Origin: Paraburkholderia silvatlantica
GTDB taxonomy: Bacteria; Pseudomonadota; Gammaproteobacteria; Burkholderiales; Burkholderiaceae
Assembly: GCF_003096715.1 (NCBI RefSeq)
Contig: NZ_QEOL01000007.1
Span: forward strand, 1 to 64,000
Direction of reading: 5' to 3'
DNA: 64,000 nucleotides
The notes under the pieces: model-generated
The model's input: the letters and a program-made list of their open reading frames with translations, nothing else
What the model was told of the DNA's origin: nothing
The model's database searches: none
Made by a program: the position numbers and the translations under genes
Shown here: positions 19,642 through 29,126 of the stretch, piece by piece
Numbering within the stretch: position 1 is the stretch's first letter
Layout: each line of letters begins with the position of its first letter

Positions 19642-20102
19642 CATTCTAACATCGGTCGCGCGCCAATGCGACTGCTGCACTGCGAAAAAACGCGCCGAGC
19701 CGCTCCAGGCATCCTTGCGCGCCTTGGACAGATCCCCTCTTGCAACGGCTCGCGCCGCCTCCAGATAGCGTGCAGGAGCACAAGATATCGCACGAAAAGG
19801 CCCCGCGAAAAGGTTCGCGCCTTGGCCCGAATGTCCCGCGGAATGTGGCCTGCAGGACGGAAACCCTGCTTGCGGCATGAGTACTATCACCGTCGGCAAC
19901 GCATAGGGATTTAGGCTACACTGGCGTCGGCAATCGGCTGGGCCACGTGGTTTGCGTGCGAATGGCGTGTGATCTGACGTGCAATTCGGACGTATGACTG
20001 GGGTTCGGGCTGGCCGCCCAGGCGGCCCCGGATGAATTTTCAGTTTTGGTGTATCGTGGCGAGCAATTTACTCGGCCTCGAATCGAAAGAGGTATTCATA
20101 CA
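19642..20102. other. Intergenic region between the SRP RNA and trxA
   Basis: About 460 bases between the divergent ffs and trxA genes. The frames open here overlap the SRP RNA and have no family resemblance, so I call no protein. The part just downstream of the ffs 5' end should hold its promoter on the minus strand. The AT-richer last 70 bases hold the trxA leader (TATCGT at about 20051 is a weak -10). Confidence 0.5.
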
Positions 20103-20429
20103 ATGAGCGAACAAATCAAGCATATCAGCGACGCATCGTTCGAACAGGACGTCGTGAAATCCGACAAGCCCGTGCTGCTGGACTTCTGGGCCGAGTGGTG
20201 TGGCCCGTGCAAGATGATCGCGCCGATTCTCGATGAAGTCGCGAAGGATTATGGCGACCGCCTTCAGGTCGCGAAGATCAACGTCGACGAGCACCAGTCG
20301 ACTCCGGTGAAGTTCGGCGTGCGCGGCATCCCCACGCTGATCCTCTTCAAGAACGGCGCCGTGGCGGCGCAGAAGGTCGGCGCGCTTTCGAAGTCGCAGC
20401 TCACCGCGTTCCTGGACAGCCACCTGTAA
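20103..20429 (+). CDS. trxA: Thioredoxin 1
   Basis: This 108-residue cytoplasmic disulfide reductase has the redox motif WCGPC at residues 31-35, in [15 protein letters not shown], and the cis-Pro in GIPTLILF. Length and motifs match E. coli TrxA. AGAGG precedes the ATG. It is followed by rho, a pairing common in proteobacteria. Confidence 0.97.
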   Translation: MSEQIKHISDASFEQDVVKSDKPVLLDFWAEWCGPCKMIAPILDEVAKDYGDRLQVAKINVDEHQSTPVKFGVRGIPTLILFKNGAVAAQKVGALSKSQLTAFLDSHL

Positions 20430-20497
20430 CTTCGTCGCGGGCCGCCTCTTCCTTTCCGGGCGCATCGCCCGGCCAGCAAGGGGATGAGCCACGCAAA

Positions 20498-20527
20498 GGT
20501 GCGTGTTGTCGCGCGACAACACGCACC
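20498..20527. repeat. 30-bp perfect palindrome between trxA and rho
   Basis: The half GGTGCGTGTTGTCGC is followed immediately by its exact reverse complement GCGACAACACGCACC, with no spacer. As RNA it would form a long stable hairpin at the end of the trxA message. No T run follows on the plus strand, so it is not a classical terminator for trxA. Confidence 0.95.
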
Positions 20528-20557
20528 ATAAAAACACGCCGAAACTTGCTGTCGGCC

Positions 20558-20588
20558 TTCACTGACGGTTTCTGGCGTGTGCTATGCT
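20558..20588 (+). promoter_or_regulatory. Possible rho promoter
   Basis: The -10 candidate TATGCT (20583-20588) overlaps TAGAAT (20588-20593). The -35 is weak (TTCACT at 20558 with 19-base spacing, or CTGACG at 20562 with 15). It would give a 130-140-base leader, consistent with the long autoregulated rho leaders known in enterics. Confidence 0.35.
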
Positions 20589-20735
20589 AGAATCCATAAA
20601 GCGTCTACCGGCGCCCTTATAAAAGTTTTAAGCAAAAAGTTTCAAGCAAAGTTTCGCGCAAAAGTCCTTGAGCGGTTCCGCTCGCTTCTTTTCCCCCATT
20701 CTTTTCGTCGCACTCCTCCCCGACGGGTTCTCCGT

Positions 20736-21998
20736 ATGCATCTTTCCGAGCTCAAGTCTCTGCACGTGTCCGAATTGATCGAGATGGCCAATGGCCTCGA
20801 GATCGAAAATGCGAACCGCCTGCGCAAGCAGGAACTCATGTTCGCGATTCTCAAGAAGCGCGCCAAGACGGGCGAAACGATCTTCGGTGACGGCACGCTC
20901 GAAGTGCTCCCCGACGGCTTCGGCTTCCTGCGCTCGCCGGAAACCTCGTATCTCGCCAGCACGGACGATATCTATATCAGCCCGTCGCAGATCCGCCGCT
21001 TCAACCTGCACACCGGCGACACGATCGAAGGCGAAGTGCGCACGCCGAAGGACGGCGAACGCTACTTCGCGCTCGTGAAAGTGGACAAGGTCAACGGCCA
21101 GCCGCCGGAGGCCTCGAAGCACAAGATCATGTTCGAGAACCTCACGCCGCTGCACCCGAACAAGGTGCTGCTGCTCGAGCGCGAAATGCGCGGCGAGGAG
21201 AACGTGACGGGCCGCATCATCGACATGATTGCGCCCATCGGCAAGGGCCAGCGCGGCCTGCTGGTCGCTTCGCCCAAGTCCGGCAAGACCGTGATGCTCC
21301 AGCACATCGCGCACGCCATCAAGCAGAACCACCCCGACGTGGTCCTGTTCGTGCTGCTGATCGACGAGCGCCCGGAAGAAGTGACCGAAATGCAGCGCTC
21401 GGTGGCGGGCGAAGTGATCGCCTCGACCTTCGACGAACCGGCTGCGCGTCACGTGCAGGTCGCCGAAATGGTGATCGAGAAGGCCAAGCGTCTCGTCGAA
21501 ATGAAGCACGACGTCGTGATTCTGCTCGACTCGATCACGCGTCTCGCGCGCGCCTACAACACCGTTGTGCCCGCATCGGGCAAGGTGCTCACGGGCGGTG
21601 TGGACGCCAACGCGCTCCAGCGTCCGAAGCGCTTCTTCGGCGCGGCACGTAACATCGAAGAAGGCGGCTCGCTCACCATCATCGGCACGGCGCTGATCGA
21701 AACCGGCAGCCGCATGGACGACGTGATCTACGAAGAGTTCAAGGGTACCGGCAACATGGAAGTGCACCTCGAGCGCCGTCTCGCGGAAAAGCGCGTCTAC
21801 CCGTCGATCAACCTGAACAAGTCGGGCACGCGCCGCGAAGAGCTGCTGATCAAGCCGGACATCCTCCAGAAGATCTGGGTGCTGCGCAAGTTCATCCACG
21901 ACATGGACGAAGTCGAGGCCATGGAATTCCTGCTCGACAAGATTCGCCAGACGAAGAACAACTCCGAGTTCTTCGACATGATGCGCCGCGGCGGCTAA
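20736..21998 (+). CDS. rho: Transcription termination factor Rho
   Basis: Rho is the hexameric RNA helicase that ends factor-dependent transcription. At 420 residues it has the usual length. The N-terminus [20 protein letters not shown] matches the family. A cold-shock-like RNA-binding domain ([20 protein letters not shown]) is followed by the ATPase domain with the P-loop SPKSGKT (about residue 180) and Walker [18 protein letters not shown] strong intrinsic terminator follows. Confidence 0.98.
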   Translation: MHLSELKSLHVSELIEMANGLEIENANRLRKQELMFAILKKRAKTGETIFGDGTLEVLPDGFGFLRSPETSYLASTDDIYISPSQIRRFNLHTGDTIEGEVRTPKDGERYFALVKVDKVNGQPPEASKHKIMFENLTPLHPNKVLLLEREMRGEENVTGRIIDMIAPIGKGQRGLLVASPKSGKTVMLQHIAHAIKQNHPDVVLFVLLIDERPEEVTEMQRSVAGEVIASTFDEPAARHVQVAEMVIEKAKRLVEMKHDVVILLDSITRLARAYNTVVPASGKVLTGGVDANALQRPKRFFGAARNIEEGGSLTIIGTALIETGSRMDDVIYEEFKGTGNMEVHLERRLAEKRVYPSINLNKSGTRREELLIKPDILQKIWVLRKFIHDMDEVEAMEFLLDKIRQTKNNSEFFDMMRRGG

Positions 21999-22023
21999 GG
22001 CCCTCGCCCGCTGGACTCACCGC

Positions 22024-22053
22024 AAAACGCCCGCGAATTCGCGGGCGTTTTTC
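22024..22053 (+). terminator. Rho-independent terminator after rho
   Basis: The hairpin AACGCCCGCG-AATT-CGCGGGCGTT is flanked by an A run and a T run (TTTTTCTTTT), 26 bases after the rho stop. Confidence 0.93.
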
Positions 22054-22245
22054 TTTTCCGGCAGTTGACGATATCGTTCGCGACGGCCACGGTTATCATC
22101 GTCGAGCAGCACCGGCTCGCACTGCACCAGACGCGGCTCGCCCGGTTCGTGAATCCGTTCGACCCGGCGTTGCAGAGCGCCTACGCCGCCTGGCAAAAGC
22201 AGATCGACTGAACGACATCCAGAGGCACGGGAAACCCATCCAGCG

Positions 22246-23082
22246 ATGCTTTCGAAACTCTCCCACTGGTTCGACGCGCGCCGCCGCGAAAAAGCGCTGC
22301 GCGCCTACGCGATCGACGATGCGCTTTGGCAGGCCACGCTCGCGGGCCTGCCTTTTCTCAAGCATCTCGACGCCGCCGACCTCGCGCGCCTGCGCGAGCT
22401 GACGAGCCTTTTCATCGCGCAAAAGGAATTCTCCACGGCGCACGATCTCGAGCTGACCGACCCGATGACCGTGGCGATCGCCGCGCAAGCGTCGCTGCCG
22501 GTGCTCAACCTTTCGCTCGACCTCTACAAGGGCTGGGTGGGCGTGGTCGTCTATCCAGGGGAATTCGTGATCCGCAAGACCGTAGAGGACGAAGACGGCG
22601 TGATCCACGAGGTGGAGCACGACGCGAGCGGCGAGGCGTGGGAAGGCGGCCCCGTGATCCTCTCGTGGGAAGACGCGCAGATGACCGATGGCAGCGACGC
22701 ATACAACGTCGTGATCCACGAGTTCGCCCACAAGATCGACATGCTCAACGGCGAGGCCGACGGTCATCCGCCCCTTTATCGGCGCTGGCACGCCCCACTC
22801 GACGCGCAGGCCTGGGCCGACGTGTTCGACAACGCCTACGACCAGTTCTGCGACAAGGTGGACGCCGTGCCGGAGCGCCGCTGGGCGCGCTTCGAGCGCG
22901 ATTCGCTGATCGATCCCTATGCGGCCGATCACCCGTCGGAGTTCTTCGCGGTGTGCAGCGAGGCCCTTTTCGTCAAACCGAAGGCGTTCGAGGCGGAATA
23001 TCCCGAGCTTTACCGGCTGCTTGCGCGCTATTACCGCCAGGACCCGGCGCGCGTGGGCGCGCTGGCCGGCCAGCCAGCCTGA
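22246..23082 (+). CDS. mtfA: M90 family zinc peptidase MtfA
   Basis: This 278-residue protein is of the MtfA (YeeI) type. In E. coli, MtfA binds the glucose repressor Mlc and has aminopeptidase activity. The zinc motif HEFAH lies near residue 157 (NVVIHEFAHKIDMLNGEADG), with a downstream Glu in the HPSEFFAVCSEALF segment. No regulator resembling Mlc is seen nearby, so the physiological target here is unknown. Confidence 0.92.
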   Translation: MLSKLSHWFDARRREKALRAYAIDDALWQATLAGLPFLKHLDAADLARLRELTSLFIAQKEFSTAHDLELTDPMTVAIAAQASLPVLNLSLDLYKGWVGVVVYPGEFVIRKTVEDEDGVIHEVEHDASGEAWEGGPVILSWEDAQMTDGSDAYNVVIHEFAHKIDMLNGEADGHPPLYRRWHAPLDAQAWADVFDNAYDQFCDKVDAVPERRWARFERDSLIDPYAADHPSEFFAVCSEALFVKPKAFEAEYPELYRLLARYYRQDPARVGALAGQPA

Positions 23083-23109
23083 AAACCTGCCGCGCGGGCG
23101 CCTTAAAAA

Positions 23110-23139
23110 TTCGCCAACCGGCTGATTATCTGGCATAAT
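23110..23139 (+). promoter_or_regulatory. Promoter of the L31 gene
   Basis: TTCGCC (23110-23115) and CATAAT (23134-23139) are separated by 18 bases, in an AT-rich stretch after mtfA and about 100 bases before the L31 ATG. Confidence 0.5.
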
Positions 23140-23240
23140 CGCCGTTTTTCGACCCTTGGGTAAGTGGCTCGCGCGAGCAAAGTCGGCAACAGGGTGTTGC
23201 AGGCACGCGGGTTGGCTACCGCCAGATTTAAGGAATAACC

Positions 23241-23504
23241 ATGAAAGAAGGCATTCACCCGGATTACCGCGAAGTCCTGTTCATCGACGTTTCGAACGAC
23301 TTCAGGTTCGTGACCCGCTCGACCATCCAGACGCGCGAAACCGCCGAATTCAACGGCAAGACCTACCCGCTCGCCAAGATCGAAGTGTCGTCGGAATCGC
23401 ATCCGTTCTACACGGGCACGCAAAAGATCATGGACACGGCAGGCCGTGTCGAGAAGTTCAACAAGAAGTTCGGCGCACGCGCCTCGGGCAAGGCCGGCAA
23501 GTAA
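23241..23504 (+). CDS. rpmE2: 50S ribosomal protein L31 type B
   Basis: The 87-residue protein begins [20 protein letters not shown]. It lacks the zinc-binding CxxC motif of type A L31, so it is the zinc-independent form. Short intergenic spacers and a strong terminator make it a single-gene transcript. A ribosome binding site (AAGGAATAACC) precedes the ATG. Confidence 0.96.
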   Translation: MKEGIHPDYREVLFIDVSNDFRFVTRSTIQTRETAEFNGKTYPLAKIEVSSESHPFYTGTQKIMDTAGRVEKFNKKFGARASGKAGK

Positions 23505-23551
23505 GCACTTCGCCGCACCGGCTGCTGGCCGGTCCCGCATTGAACGTGCAC

Positions 23552-23580
23552 AAAAAGGGCAGCATACGCTGCCCTTTTTT
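23552..23580 (+). terminator. Rho-independent terminator after L31
   Basis: The stem AAAAAGGGCAGC-ATAC-GCTGCCCTTTTTT lies 48 bases after the stop. It is a perfect hairpin with a T run. Confidence 0.93.
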
Positions 23581-23825
23581 GTTGCCTGCGCCACCGTTGC
23601 GCCGTCCGCGCGGCCCGGCGGGTGCGACTTACCGCCCCTGTTCAGAGGTTTCCGTGGATCAGCCCGCGGCTGACGCCGTGACGCGCGGTCGCCGGCCCGG
23701 CTAGAATGCCGGATTGCTCCGCGGCGCGCGGCCGGATGTACTGTCTGCCGCGCATGCCTGCTTGACCTGCGCGTGCGAGCCGCCCGCTCGAACACGCCCG
23801 GTTTATCTGTCTCCCTTCGTACTGC

Positions 23826-25580
23826 ATGAAGCCAGCCATTCGACTGACCGCCTCCGCCACCAGCGCCCTGCCGCGCTGGCTGTTGCTGACCATCTGTATC
23901 GTCTTCGCGGCGTTCGGCCTCTTTGGCCGCGACCCATGGAAGAACGAGGATGCGGCGGGCTTCGGCGTGATGTGGACGATGGCGGGCGGCACCTCGCACG
24001 ACTGGCTGCTGCCCAATCTCGTCGGCAAGTACGTGACCGAGAACGGTCCGCTCGGCTACTGGCTGGGCGCCGCCTGCATCCGTCTCTTCGCACCGTGGGT
24101 GGACGCCAGCAATGCGTCGCGCATCGCCACCGGCGTGCTGTTCTGTCTGGCCTGCGCGTTCATCTGGTACAGCGCGTATCTGCTGGGCCGCCGCCCCGAA
24201 GTGCAGCCGTTCAAGTACGCGTTCGGCGGCGAGCCCGAGCCGCGCGACTACGGCCGCACCCTCGGCGACGGCGCCCTGCTCGTCCTGCTGGCCTGCTTCG
24301 GCCTCGCCGAGCGCGGTCACGAAACCACGCCGCAGCTCATGCAGTTCGTGGGCATCGCCATGCTGCTGTACGGCGTCGTGCGCGCGATCGACAAGCCGGT
24401 CCAGGGCGCCCTCTGGTGGGGCCTCGCGCTCGGCGTCGTGATGCTCTCGAGCGGCCCGGTGCTCGTGGGCGCGCTCCTCGTCGGCACGCTCGCCATGCTG
24501 GCCATCGCGCCCGAAACGCGCTCGCGCTGGCTGCTCGTGGCGGGCCTGCCCGTGGCACTCGTCGTCTCGGCCTCATGGCCGCTGCTGGCGCTGCACCTGT
24601 ATCCCGACGACGCCGTCTGGTTCCTCAACCAGTGGGCGCACACCAACGTCAACGCCTTCGCCGGCCCGCCTGGCTTTGTGCTGCGCTACGCCGCCAAGAA
24701 CCTGCCGCTCTTCACCTGGCCCGCATGGCCACTCGCGATCTGGGCCTTCGTGAGCTGGGCCGGACTGCGCCGCAAGCCGCACATCGCGATTCCGCTGTCG
24801 GTGATCGTGCCGCTGCTCATCCTCGTGGTCGTGCAAAGCCACGAATCGAACCGGCTCTTCATGCTCGTGCTGCCCGCGCTGGCTGTGCTCGCGACCTTCG
24901 CGCTGCCCACGCTCAAGCGTGGCGCGATCAACGCGATCGACTGGTTCGCGGTGCTGACTTTCACGATTCTCAGCACCTTCGTGTGGCTCGTGTGGCTCGC
25001 GGGCATGACCGGTTTCCCGGCACCGCTCGCGCGCAATCTCGCGCGCCTCGCGCCCGGCTTCGTGCCGCAGTTCAAGATTCTCTCGTTCGTATGCGCGGTG
25101 GCCGTCACCGTGTGCTGGATGGTGCTCGTGCGCTGGCGCGTGGCGCGTCATCCGAAGGTGCTGTGGCGCAGCGTCGTGCTCTCGAGCGGCGGCACCACGC
25201 TCATGTGGGTGCTGCTCATGACGCTGTGGCTGCCGGTCGTCAACTACAGCCGGACCTACAAGGACGTGGCCGAGCAGATCGCGGCGCACCTGCCCGCCGA
25301 CTATCAGTGCATCTCGCCCGTACGCCTCGGCGACGCGCAGATCGCCACCTTCGCGTACTTCGGCAAGATGCACTTCGCGTTCAACGAGGACTGCGACGTG
25401 ATCCTGCGCCAGGATACGCAGGACTACGGCGAGCCGAGCTCGATGCCGGACTACGTGTGGAAGCTCGTCTGGGAAGGCCGCCGCGCCGCCGACCGCGACG
25501 AGCGCTTCCGCCTGTACGTGCGCATCGACCGTCCGACCCCGCCGATCAAGAAGCATGTCTGGCGCAAGCGTCCCGACTGA
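23826..25580 (+). CDS. ArnT/GT39-like integral membrane glycosyltransferase
   Basis: This 584-residue protein has about 12 hydrophobic segments and the GT-C layout of ArnT and protein mannosyltransferases. The first periplasmic loop carries the acidic motif WKNEDAAGFG (about residue 40), and the C-terminal third is a soluble periplasmic domain. It is related to, but clearly different from, the ArnT at 48827. The acceptor and donor are unknown; a lipid-linked sugar donor is likely. The MATE gene that follows overlaps it by 26 bases, so the two are probably cotranscribed. Confidence 0.8.
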   Translation: MKPAIRLTASATSALPRWLLLTICIVFAAFGLFGRDPWKNEDAAGFGVMWTMAGGTSHDWLLPNLVGKYVTENGPLGYWLGAACIRLFAPWVDASNASRIATGVLFCLACAFIWYSAYLLGRRPEVQPFKYAFGGEPEPRDYGRTLGDGALLVLLACFGLAERGHETTPQLMQFVGIAMLLYGVVRAIDKPVQGALWWGLALGVVMLSSGPVLVGALLVGTLAMLAIAPETRSRWLLVAGLPVALVVSASWPLLALHLYPDDAVWFLNQWAHTNVNAFAGPPGFVLRYAAKNLPLFTWPAWPLAIWAFVSWAGLRRKPHIAIPLSVIVPLLILVVVQSHESNRLFMLVLPALAVLATFALPTLKRGAINAIDWFAVLTFTILSTFVWLVWLAGMTGFPAPLARNLARLAPGFVPQFKILSFVCAVAVTVCWMVLVRWRVARHPKVLWRSVVLSSGGTTLMWVLLMTLWLPVVNYSRTYKDVAEQIAAHLPADYQCISPVRLGDAQIATFAYFGKMHFAFNEDCDVILRQDTQDYGEPSSMPDYVWKLVWEGRRAADRDERFRLYVRIDRPTPPIKKHVWRKRPD

Positions 25581-26955
25581 GGCCGCGGTGACGACGACGC
25601 TCGCCGGCGACGTCCGGCGCATCGCCGCGCTGGCGTGGCCGGTGCTGGTCGGCCAGCTCGCGATCATCGCGTTCGGCGTGATCGACACCGCGATGGTCGG
25701 CCGCTACTCGGCGCTCGACCTCGCCGCGCTCGGCCTCGGGTCGTCGATCTACGTCTCGGTCTACATCGCCCTCACGGGCATTCTCAGCGCGCTGCAGCCC
25801 GTTGCGGCGCAGCTCTATGGCGCGCGCAAGGACACGGAGATCGGCCTCGAGGTGCGCCAGGCGTTCTGGCTCGCGCTCGTGCTGATGGCGATCGGCTTCG
25901 CGATCCTCTACTTTCCCGGCCCGCTGCTCGACCTCGCGCACGCGCCCGAGGCGCTGCGCGAGCGCACCGTCGGCTATCTGCGGCTGCTCTCGTTCGGGTT
26001 GCCCGCGGCGCTCGCCTTTCGCATCTACAGTTCGCTCGCCAATGCCGTGGGCCGGCCGCGCCTCGTCATGTTCCTGCAGGTCGGCGCGCTCGTGCTCAAG
26101 GTGCCGCTCAACACGTGGCTCATCTTCGGCGGCCTCGGCGTGCCGGCGCTCGGCGGCCCGGGCTGCGCGCTCGCGAGCACCTCGATCAACTGGGCGCTCG
26201 CGTTGTGCGCGGCTGTCGCGTTCACGCGAGTGGACGTGTTCGAGCCGTTCGAGATCTTCAAGCACTTCTGCTGGCCCGAGTGGAAACGCCAGGCCGAGCT
26301 GCTCAAGCTCGGCATTCCGATGGGGCTTTCGTACCTCATCGAAGTGACGTCGTACACGTTCATGGCGATCTTCATCGCGCGCATGGGCACGACCACGCTC
26401 GCCGGACATCAGATCGCCGGCAACATCGGCGCGGTGCTCTACATGACGCCGCTTTCGATCGGCGTGGCGACCTCGACGCTCGTCGCCCAGGCGCTGGGCG
26501 GCGAGCGCCCGGCCGAGGCGCGCACGCTCGCGCGGCACGGCGTGGCGACGGCCGTGGCAATTGCCTGCTGCTACGGCGCAATCGTGTTCGTGCTGCGCCC
26601 GCTCATCATCGGCGGCTATACGCCGGACCCCGCCGTGGCGGTCGCGGCCATGCCGCTCGTCGCCATCGTCACCTGCTATCACGTGTTCGACGCCCTGCAG
26701 ATCACCACGGCCTTCGCTTTGCGAGCCTATAAGGTCGCGGTCGTGCCGACCCTCATCTATGCGCTCGCGCTCTGGGGCGTGGGGCTCGGCGGCGGCTACG
26801 CGCTGGGCTTCGACGTGACCGGCACGATGCCCGCCTGGGCGACGGGCGCGCGCGGGTTCTGGCTCGCCAACATGGCGAGCCTCCTGATCGCCGGCGCTGG
26901 ACTCCTGTTTTATCTCTCGCGGGTGAGTACGCGATTTTTGCGCGAGCGCGCGTAG
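25555..26955 (+). CDS. MATE family efflux transporter
   Basis: This 466-residue membrane protein has 12 predicted transmembrane segments in two MATE repeats. The first begins IAALAWPVLVGQLAIIAFGVIDTAMVGRYS, cut here to its core VLVGQLAIIAFGVIDTAMVG, which is typical of NorM/DinF transporters that export drugs or cationic metabolites by Na+ or H+ antiport. The ATG at 25555 overlaps the upstream gene; an alternative GTG start lies at 25588, after that gene's stop. It is convergent with lipA. Confidence 0.9.
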   Translation: MSGASVPTEAAVTTTLAGDVRRIAALAWPVLVGQLAIIAFGVIDTAMVGRYSALDLAALGLGSSIYVSVYIALTGILSALQPVAAQLYGARKDTEIGLEVRQAFWLALVLMAIGFAILYFPGPLLDLAHAPEALRERTVGYLRLLSFGLPAALAFRIYSSLANAVGRPRLVMFLQVGALVLKVPLNTWLIFGGLGVPALGGPGCALASTSINWALALCAAVAFTRVDVFEPFEIFKHFCWPEWKRQAELLKLGIPMGLSYLIEVTSYTFMAIFIARMGTTTLAGHQIAGNIGAVLYMTPLSIGVATSTLVAQALGGERPAEARTLARHGVATAVAIACCYGAIVFVLRPLIIGGYTPDPAVAVAAMPLVAIVTCYHVFDALQITTAFALRAYKVAVVPTLIYALALWGVGLGGGYALGFDVTGTMPAWATGARGFWLANMASLLIAGAGLLFYLSRVSTRFLRERA

Positions 26956-26999
26956 CCCGTTGCCGCGAGATGCACTCGGCGGTTAGTTGCAAACTCGAC

Positions 27000-27998
27000 T
27001 TACCCCGCCTCGGCCTGCCGCGCCGCCTCCACGGTCTGGGCCGCATGATACGAGGAACGGACGAGCGGCCCCGCCACGACTTCGCTGAACCCCATCGCGA
27101 GACCCGCCGCGCGCAACCCGGCAAATTCGTCGGGATGCATGTAGCGCTTCACCGGCAAATGAAACTTCGATGGCGCGAGATACTGCCCGATCGTCAGCAC
27201 GTCTACGCGATGCTCGCGCAGGTCGCGCATGGTCGCGAGCAACGCCTCGTCGGTTTCCCCCAGCCCCACCATCAGCCCCGACTTCGTGACGAGCGCGCCG
27301 TTGGCCGTTTTGGCGCGCGCCAGCAGGTCGAGCGAGCCGCGATAGTCCGCACCCGGCCGCGCTGCGCGATAGAGCGCGGGCACGGTCTCGAGGTTGTGAT
27401 TGAACACGTCGGGCCACGCGTGTGAGAGCGCCTCGAGCGCGCGCGCAATTCGCCCACGAAAATCGGGCGTCAGCACCTCGACGCCGATCCCCGGCACACG
27501 CTCGCGCACCTGTGCGATGCAGCGCGCGAAGTGCGCCGCGCCGCCGTCGCGCAAGTCATCGCGATCGACCGATGTGATGACGACGTGGCGCAAGCCCAGC
27601 GCCGCGACGGCCGCCGCCAGGCGCGCGGGCTCACCCTCGTCGAGCGGCGCGGGCCGTCCGTGAGCGACGTCGCAGAACGGGCAGCGCCGCGTGCAAAGCC
27701 CGCCCATGATCATGAAAGTCGCGGTGCGCTGCGCAAAGCATTCGCCGATGTTCGGGCACATGGCTTCTTCGCATACCGAATGAAGCCGGTGCTCGCGCAA
27801 TACGGCCGCCACGCCCGCTACGGTCTCGCTCATGAGCGGCCGTGCGCGCAGCCAGGGCGGCTTCGGCAGGACCGCGTCGCTTCCGGCGGGCGGCACGATC
27901 TTCACCGGAATCCGCGCGAGCTTCTCGCGGCTGCGCAGCCCCTCCTGACCGAGCGCCGTGCTCGACACATGGGACGTTTGAGACGTGGCGGCCTCCAT
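27000..27998 (-). CDS. lipA: Lipoyl synthase in the acetoin operon
   Basis: This 332-residue radical-SAM enzyme inserts two sulfurs into octanoyl-protein to make lipoyl groups. The auxiliary cluster motif [12 protein letters not shown] and the radical-SAM motif CTRRCPFC are both intact. It starts two bases after the acoC stop, so it is the last gene of the acetoin operon. Its likely job is to lipoylate AcoC. Most Burkholderiaceae also carry a lipBA pair elsewhere, so this is probably a pathway-dedicated paralogue; that second copy is not in the window. Confidence 0.93.
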   Translation of the reverse strand: MEAATSQTSHVSSTALGQEGLRSREKLARIPVKIVPPAGSDAVLPKPPWLRARPLMSETVAGVAAVLREHRLHSVCEEAMCPNIGECFAQRTATFMIMGGLCTRRCPFCDVAHGRPAPLDEGEPARLAAAVAALGLRHVVITSVDRDDLRDGGAAHFARCIAQVRERVPGIGVEVLTPDFRGRIARALEALSHAWPDVFNHNLETVPALYRAARPGADYRGSLDLLARAKTANGALVTKSGLMVGLGETDEALLATMRDLREHRVDVLTIGQYLAPSKFHLPVKRYMHPDEFAGLRAAGLAMGFSEVVAGPLVRSSYHAAQTVEAARQAEAG

Positions 27999-28000
27999 GC

Positions 28001-29122
28001 TCAGGCTCCTTCGTCGAAAAAGGCCTTGAGCAGGCGATTGACCTCCTGCGCCGCCTCCATCTGCACCATGTGCCCCTTGCCCGCGATCACCTCCACGCGC
28101 ACCTGCGACGGCAACCCCTGCGCATGGCGCGCCGGAATGATCTGGTCGGACTCGCCCCAGATCACGAGCGCGCGCGGCGCGAGCGAGGCGATACGCTCGC
28201 GGAACACGCGCCGCTGCGCGCCGCCTTCGAACGCCTGCCCTGCGATCTGGCCGAGCGCGGCCTGCACGCCTTCGAGCCGCTTGTACTTCACGAGGTCTTC
28301 GACGAGCTGACGCGTGACCAGTGCGGGATCGGCGAACAGCTTCGTCACGTGCGGCCTGAGCGCATTGCGGTTCGCCGCCGCGACGAAGCCCTCGATATAC
28401 GCGCCGTCGATCTCGCTGCCCAGACCCGCGCTGGAAATCAGCGCCAGCGACGCCACGCGCCCGGGCGCCTGCCCGGCCACCGCCATGGCCACCGCACCGC
28501 CCAGCGAGTGCCCGACGAGATGCGCCCGGTCGATCTTCTGCGCGTCGAGGAACGCGATCACGCTCTGCGCAAGCTCGTCGAGGCTCCCGCTCTCGAGCGC
28601 CTTGCCCGACTCGCCGTGCCCCGGCAGATCGAGCGCCCAGACGGTGCGCTGCGCCGCGAGATCGGTGTGGTTGAAGAGCCAGTTGTTGAGATCGCCGCCA
28701 AAGCCGTGGATCAGCACGACAGGCACGCCCTCGCCTTCCCCCTGCTTCAGGTAGCGCACGGTCCTGCCGCCGATTTGCGACTTCTCCGGCTGTGGCCCCG
28801 CGTCGGCGTCGCCCGCCTGCGCAGGCACGAAGTCGCGCTGGAACTCGGCCACCGCGGCGTCGATATCCGCGTCGGCCGCTTCGGCATCGGCGACCACGCC
28901 CAGCAGCGCGCCCACCGGCAGCGTGTCGCCCTCCTGCGCGATCTGCCGCCGCAACACGCCCTCGAACGCACATTCCACGCCCGACGCGATCTTGTCGGAT
29001 TCCACGTCGAGCAGTTCATCGCCCTTGCTGACCTTGTCGCCCGGCGACTTGAGCCAGCCGTTCACCTGGCCCTGCTCCATCGACAGGCCCCATTTGGGCA
29101 TCGTGATCATGTGAATCGGCAT
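28001..29122 (-). CDS. acoC: Acetoin dehydrogenase E2 component (lipoyl domain plus alpha/beta hydrolase)
   Basis: This 373-residue dihydrolipoamide acetyltransferase is expected to take the acetyl group from acetoin cleavage to CoA. The N-terminal lipoyl domain (residues 1-80) carries the lipoyl Lys in VESDKIASG. The rest is not a classical E2 catalytic domain but an alpha/beta hydrolase fold: oxyanion loop [12 protein letters not shown], nucleophile GHSLGG, Asp in WGESDQIIP and His in GKGHMVQ. No HxxxDG acyltransferase motif is visible. AcoC proteins of Ralstonia are reported at similar size. A strong AAGGAG precedes the ATG, and acoB ends four bases upstream. Confidence 0.93.
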   Translation of the reverse strand: MPIHMITMPKWGLSMEQGQVNGWLKSPGDKVSKGDELLDVESDKIASGVECAFEGVLRRQIAQEGDTLPVGALLGVVADAEAADADIDAAVAEFQRDFVPAQAGDADAGPQPEKSQIGGRTVRYLKQGEGEGVPVVLIHGFGGDLNNWLFNHTDLAAQRTVWALDLPGHGESGKALESGSLDELAQSVIAFLDAQKIDRAHLVGHSLGGAVAMAVAGQAPGRVASLALISSAGLGSEIDGAYIEGFVAAANRNALRPHVTKLFADPALVTRQLVEDLVKYKRLEGVQAALGQIAGQAFEGGAQRRVFRERIASLAPRALVIWGESDQIIPARHAQGLPSQVRVEVIAGKGHMVQMEAAQEVNRLLKAFFDEGA

Positions 29123-29126
29123 GACT

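Larger units (their letters stand above)
20430..20735. other. trxA-rho intergenic region / rho leader
   Basis: The 306 bases contain a 30-bp perfect palindrome (20498-20527), a candidate rho promoter (-10 TATGCT, 20583-20588) and a leader of about 140 bases before the rho ATG. The rho reading frame is open through the leader back to 20577 without a family match, so the leader is not thought to be translated as Rho. Confidence 0.6.

Noticed and set aside
19317..19899. Minus-strand frames overlapping the SRP RNA
   Set aside because: They cross the conserved SRP RNA core and its terminator, lack family motifs, and are better explained as chance openings in GC-rich sequence.
26970..26995. GGCGGTTAGTTGC, also seen near 41242
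   Set aside because: A 13-base match in two intergenic spots, without symmetry or extended similarity, is too short to call a repeat element.
27999..28973. lipA frame extended upstream through acoC
   Set aside because: The added 325 residues are a shadow of acoC on the same strand. LipA starts at 27998, directly after the acoC stop.
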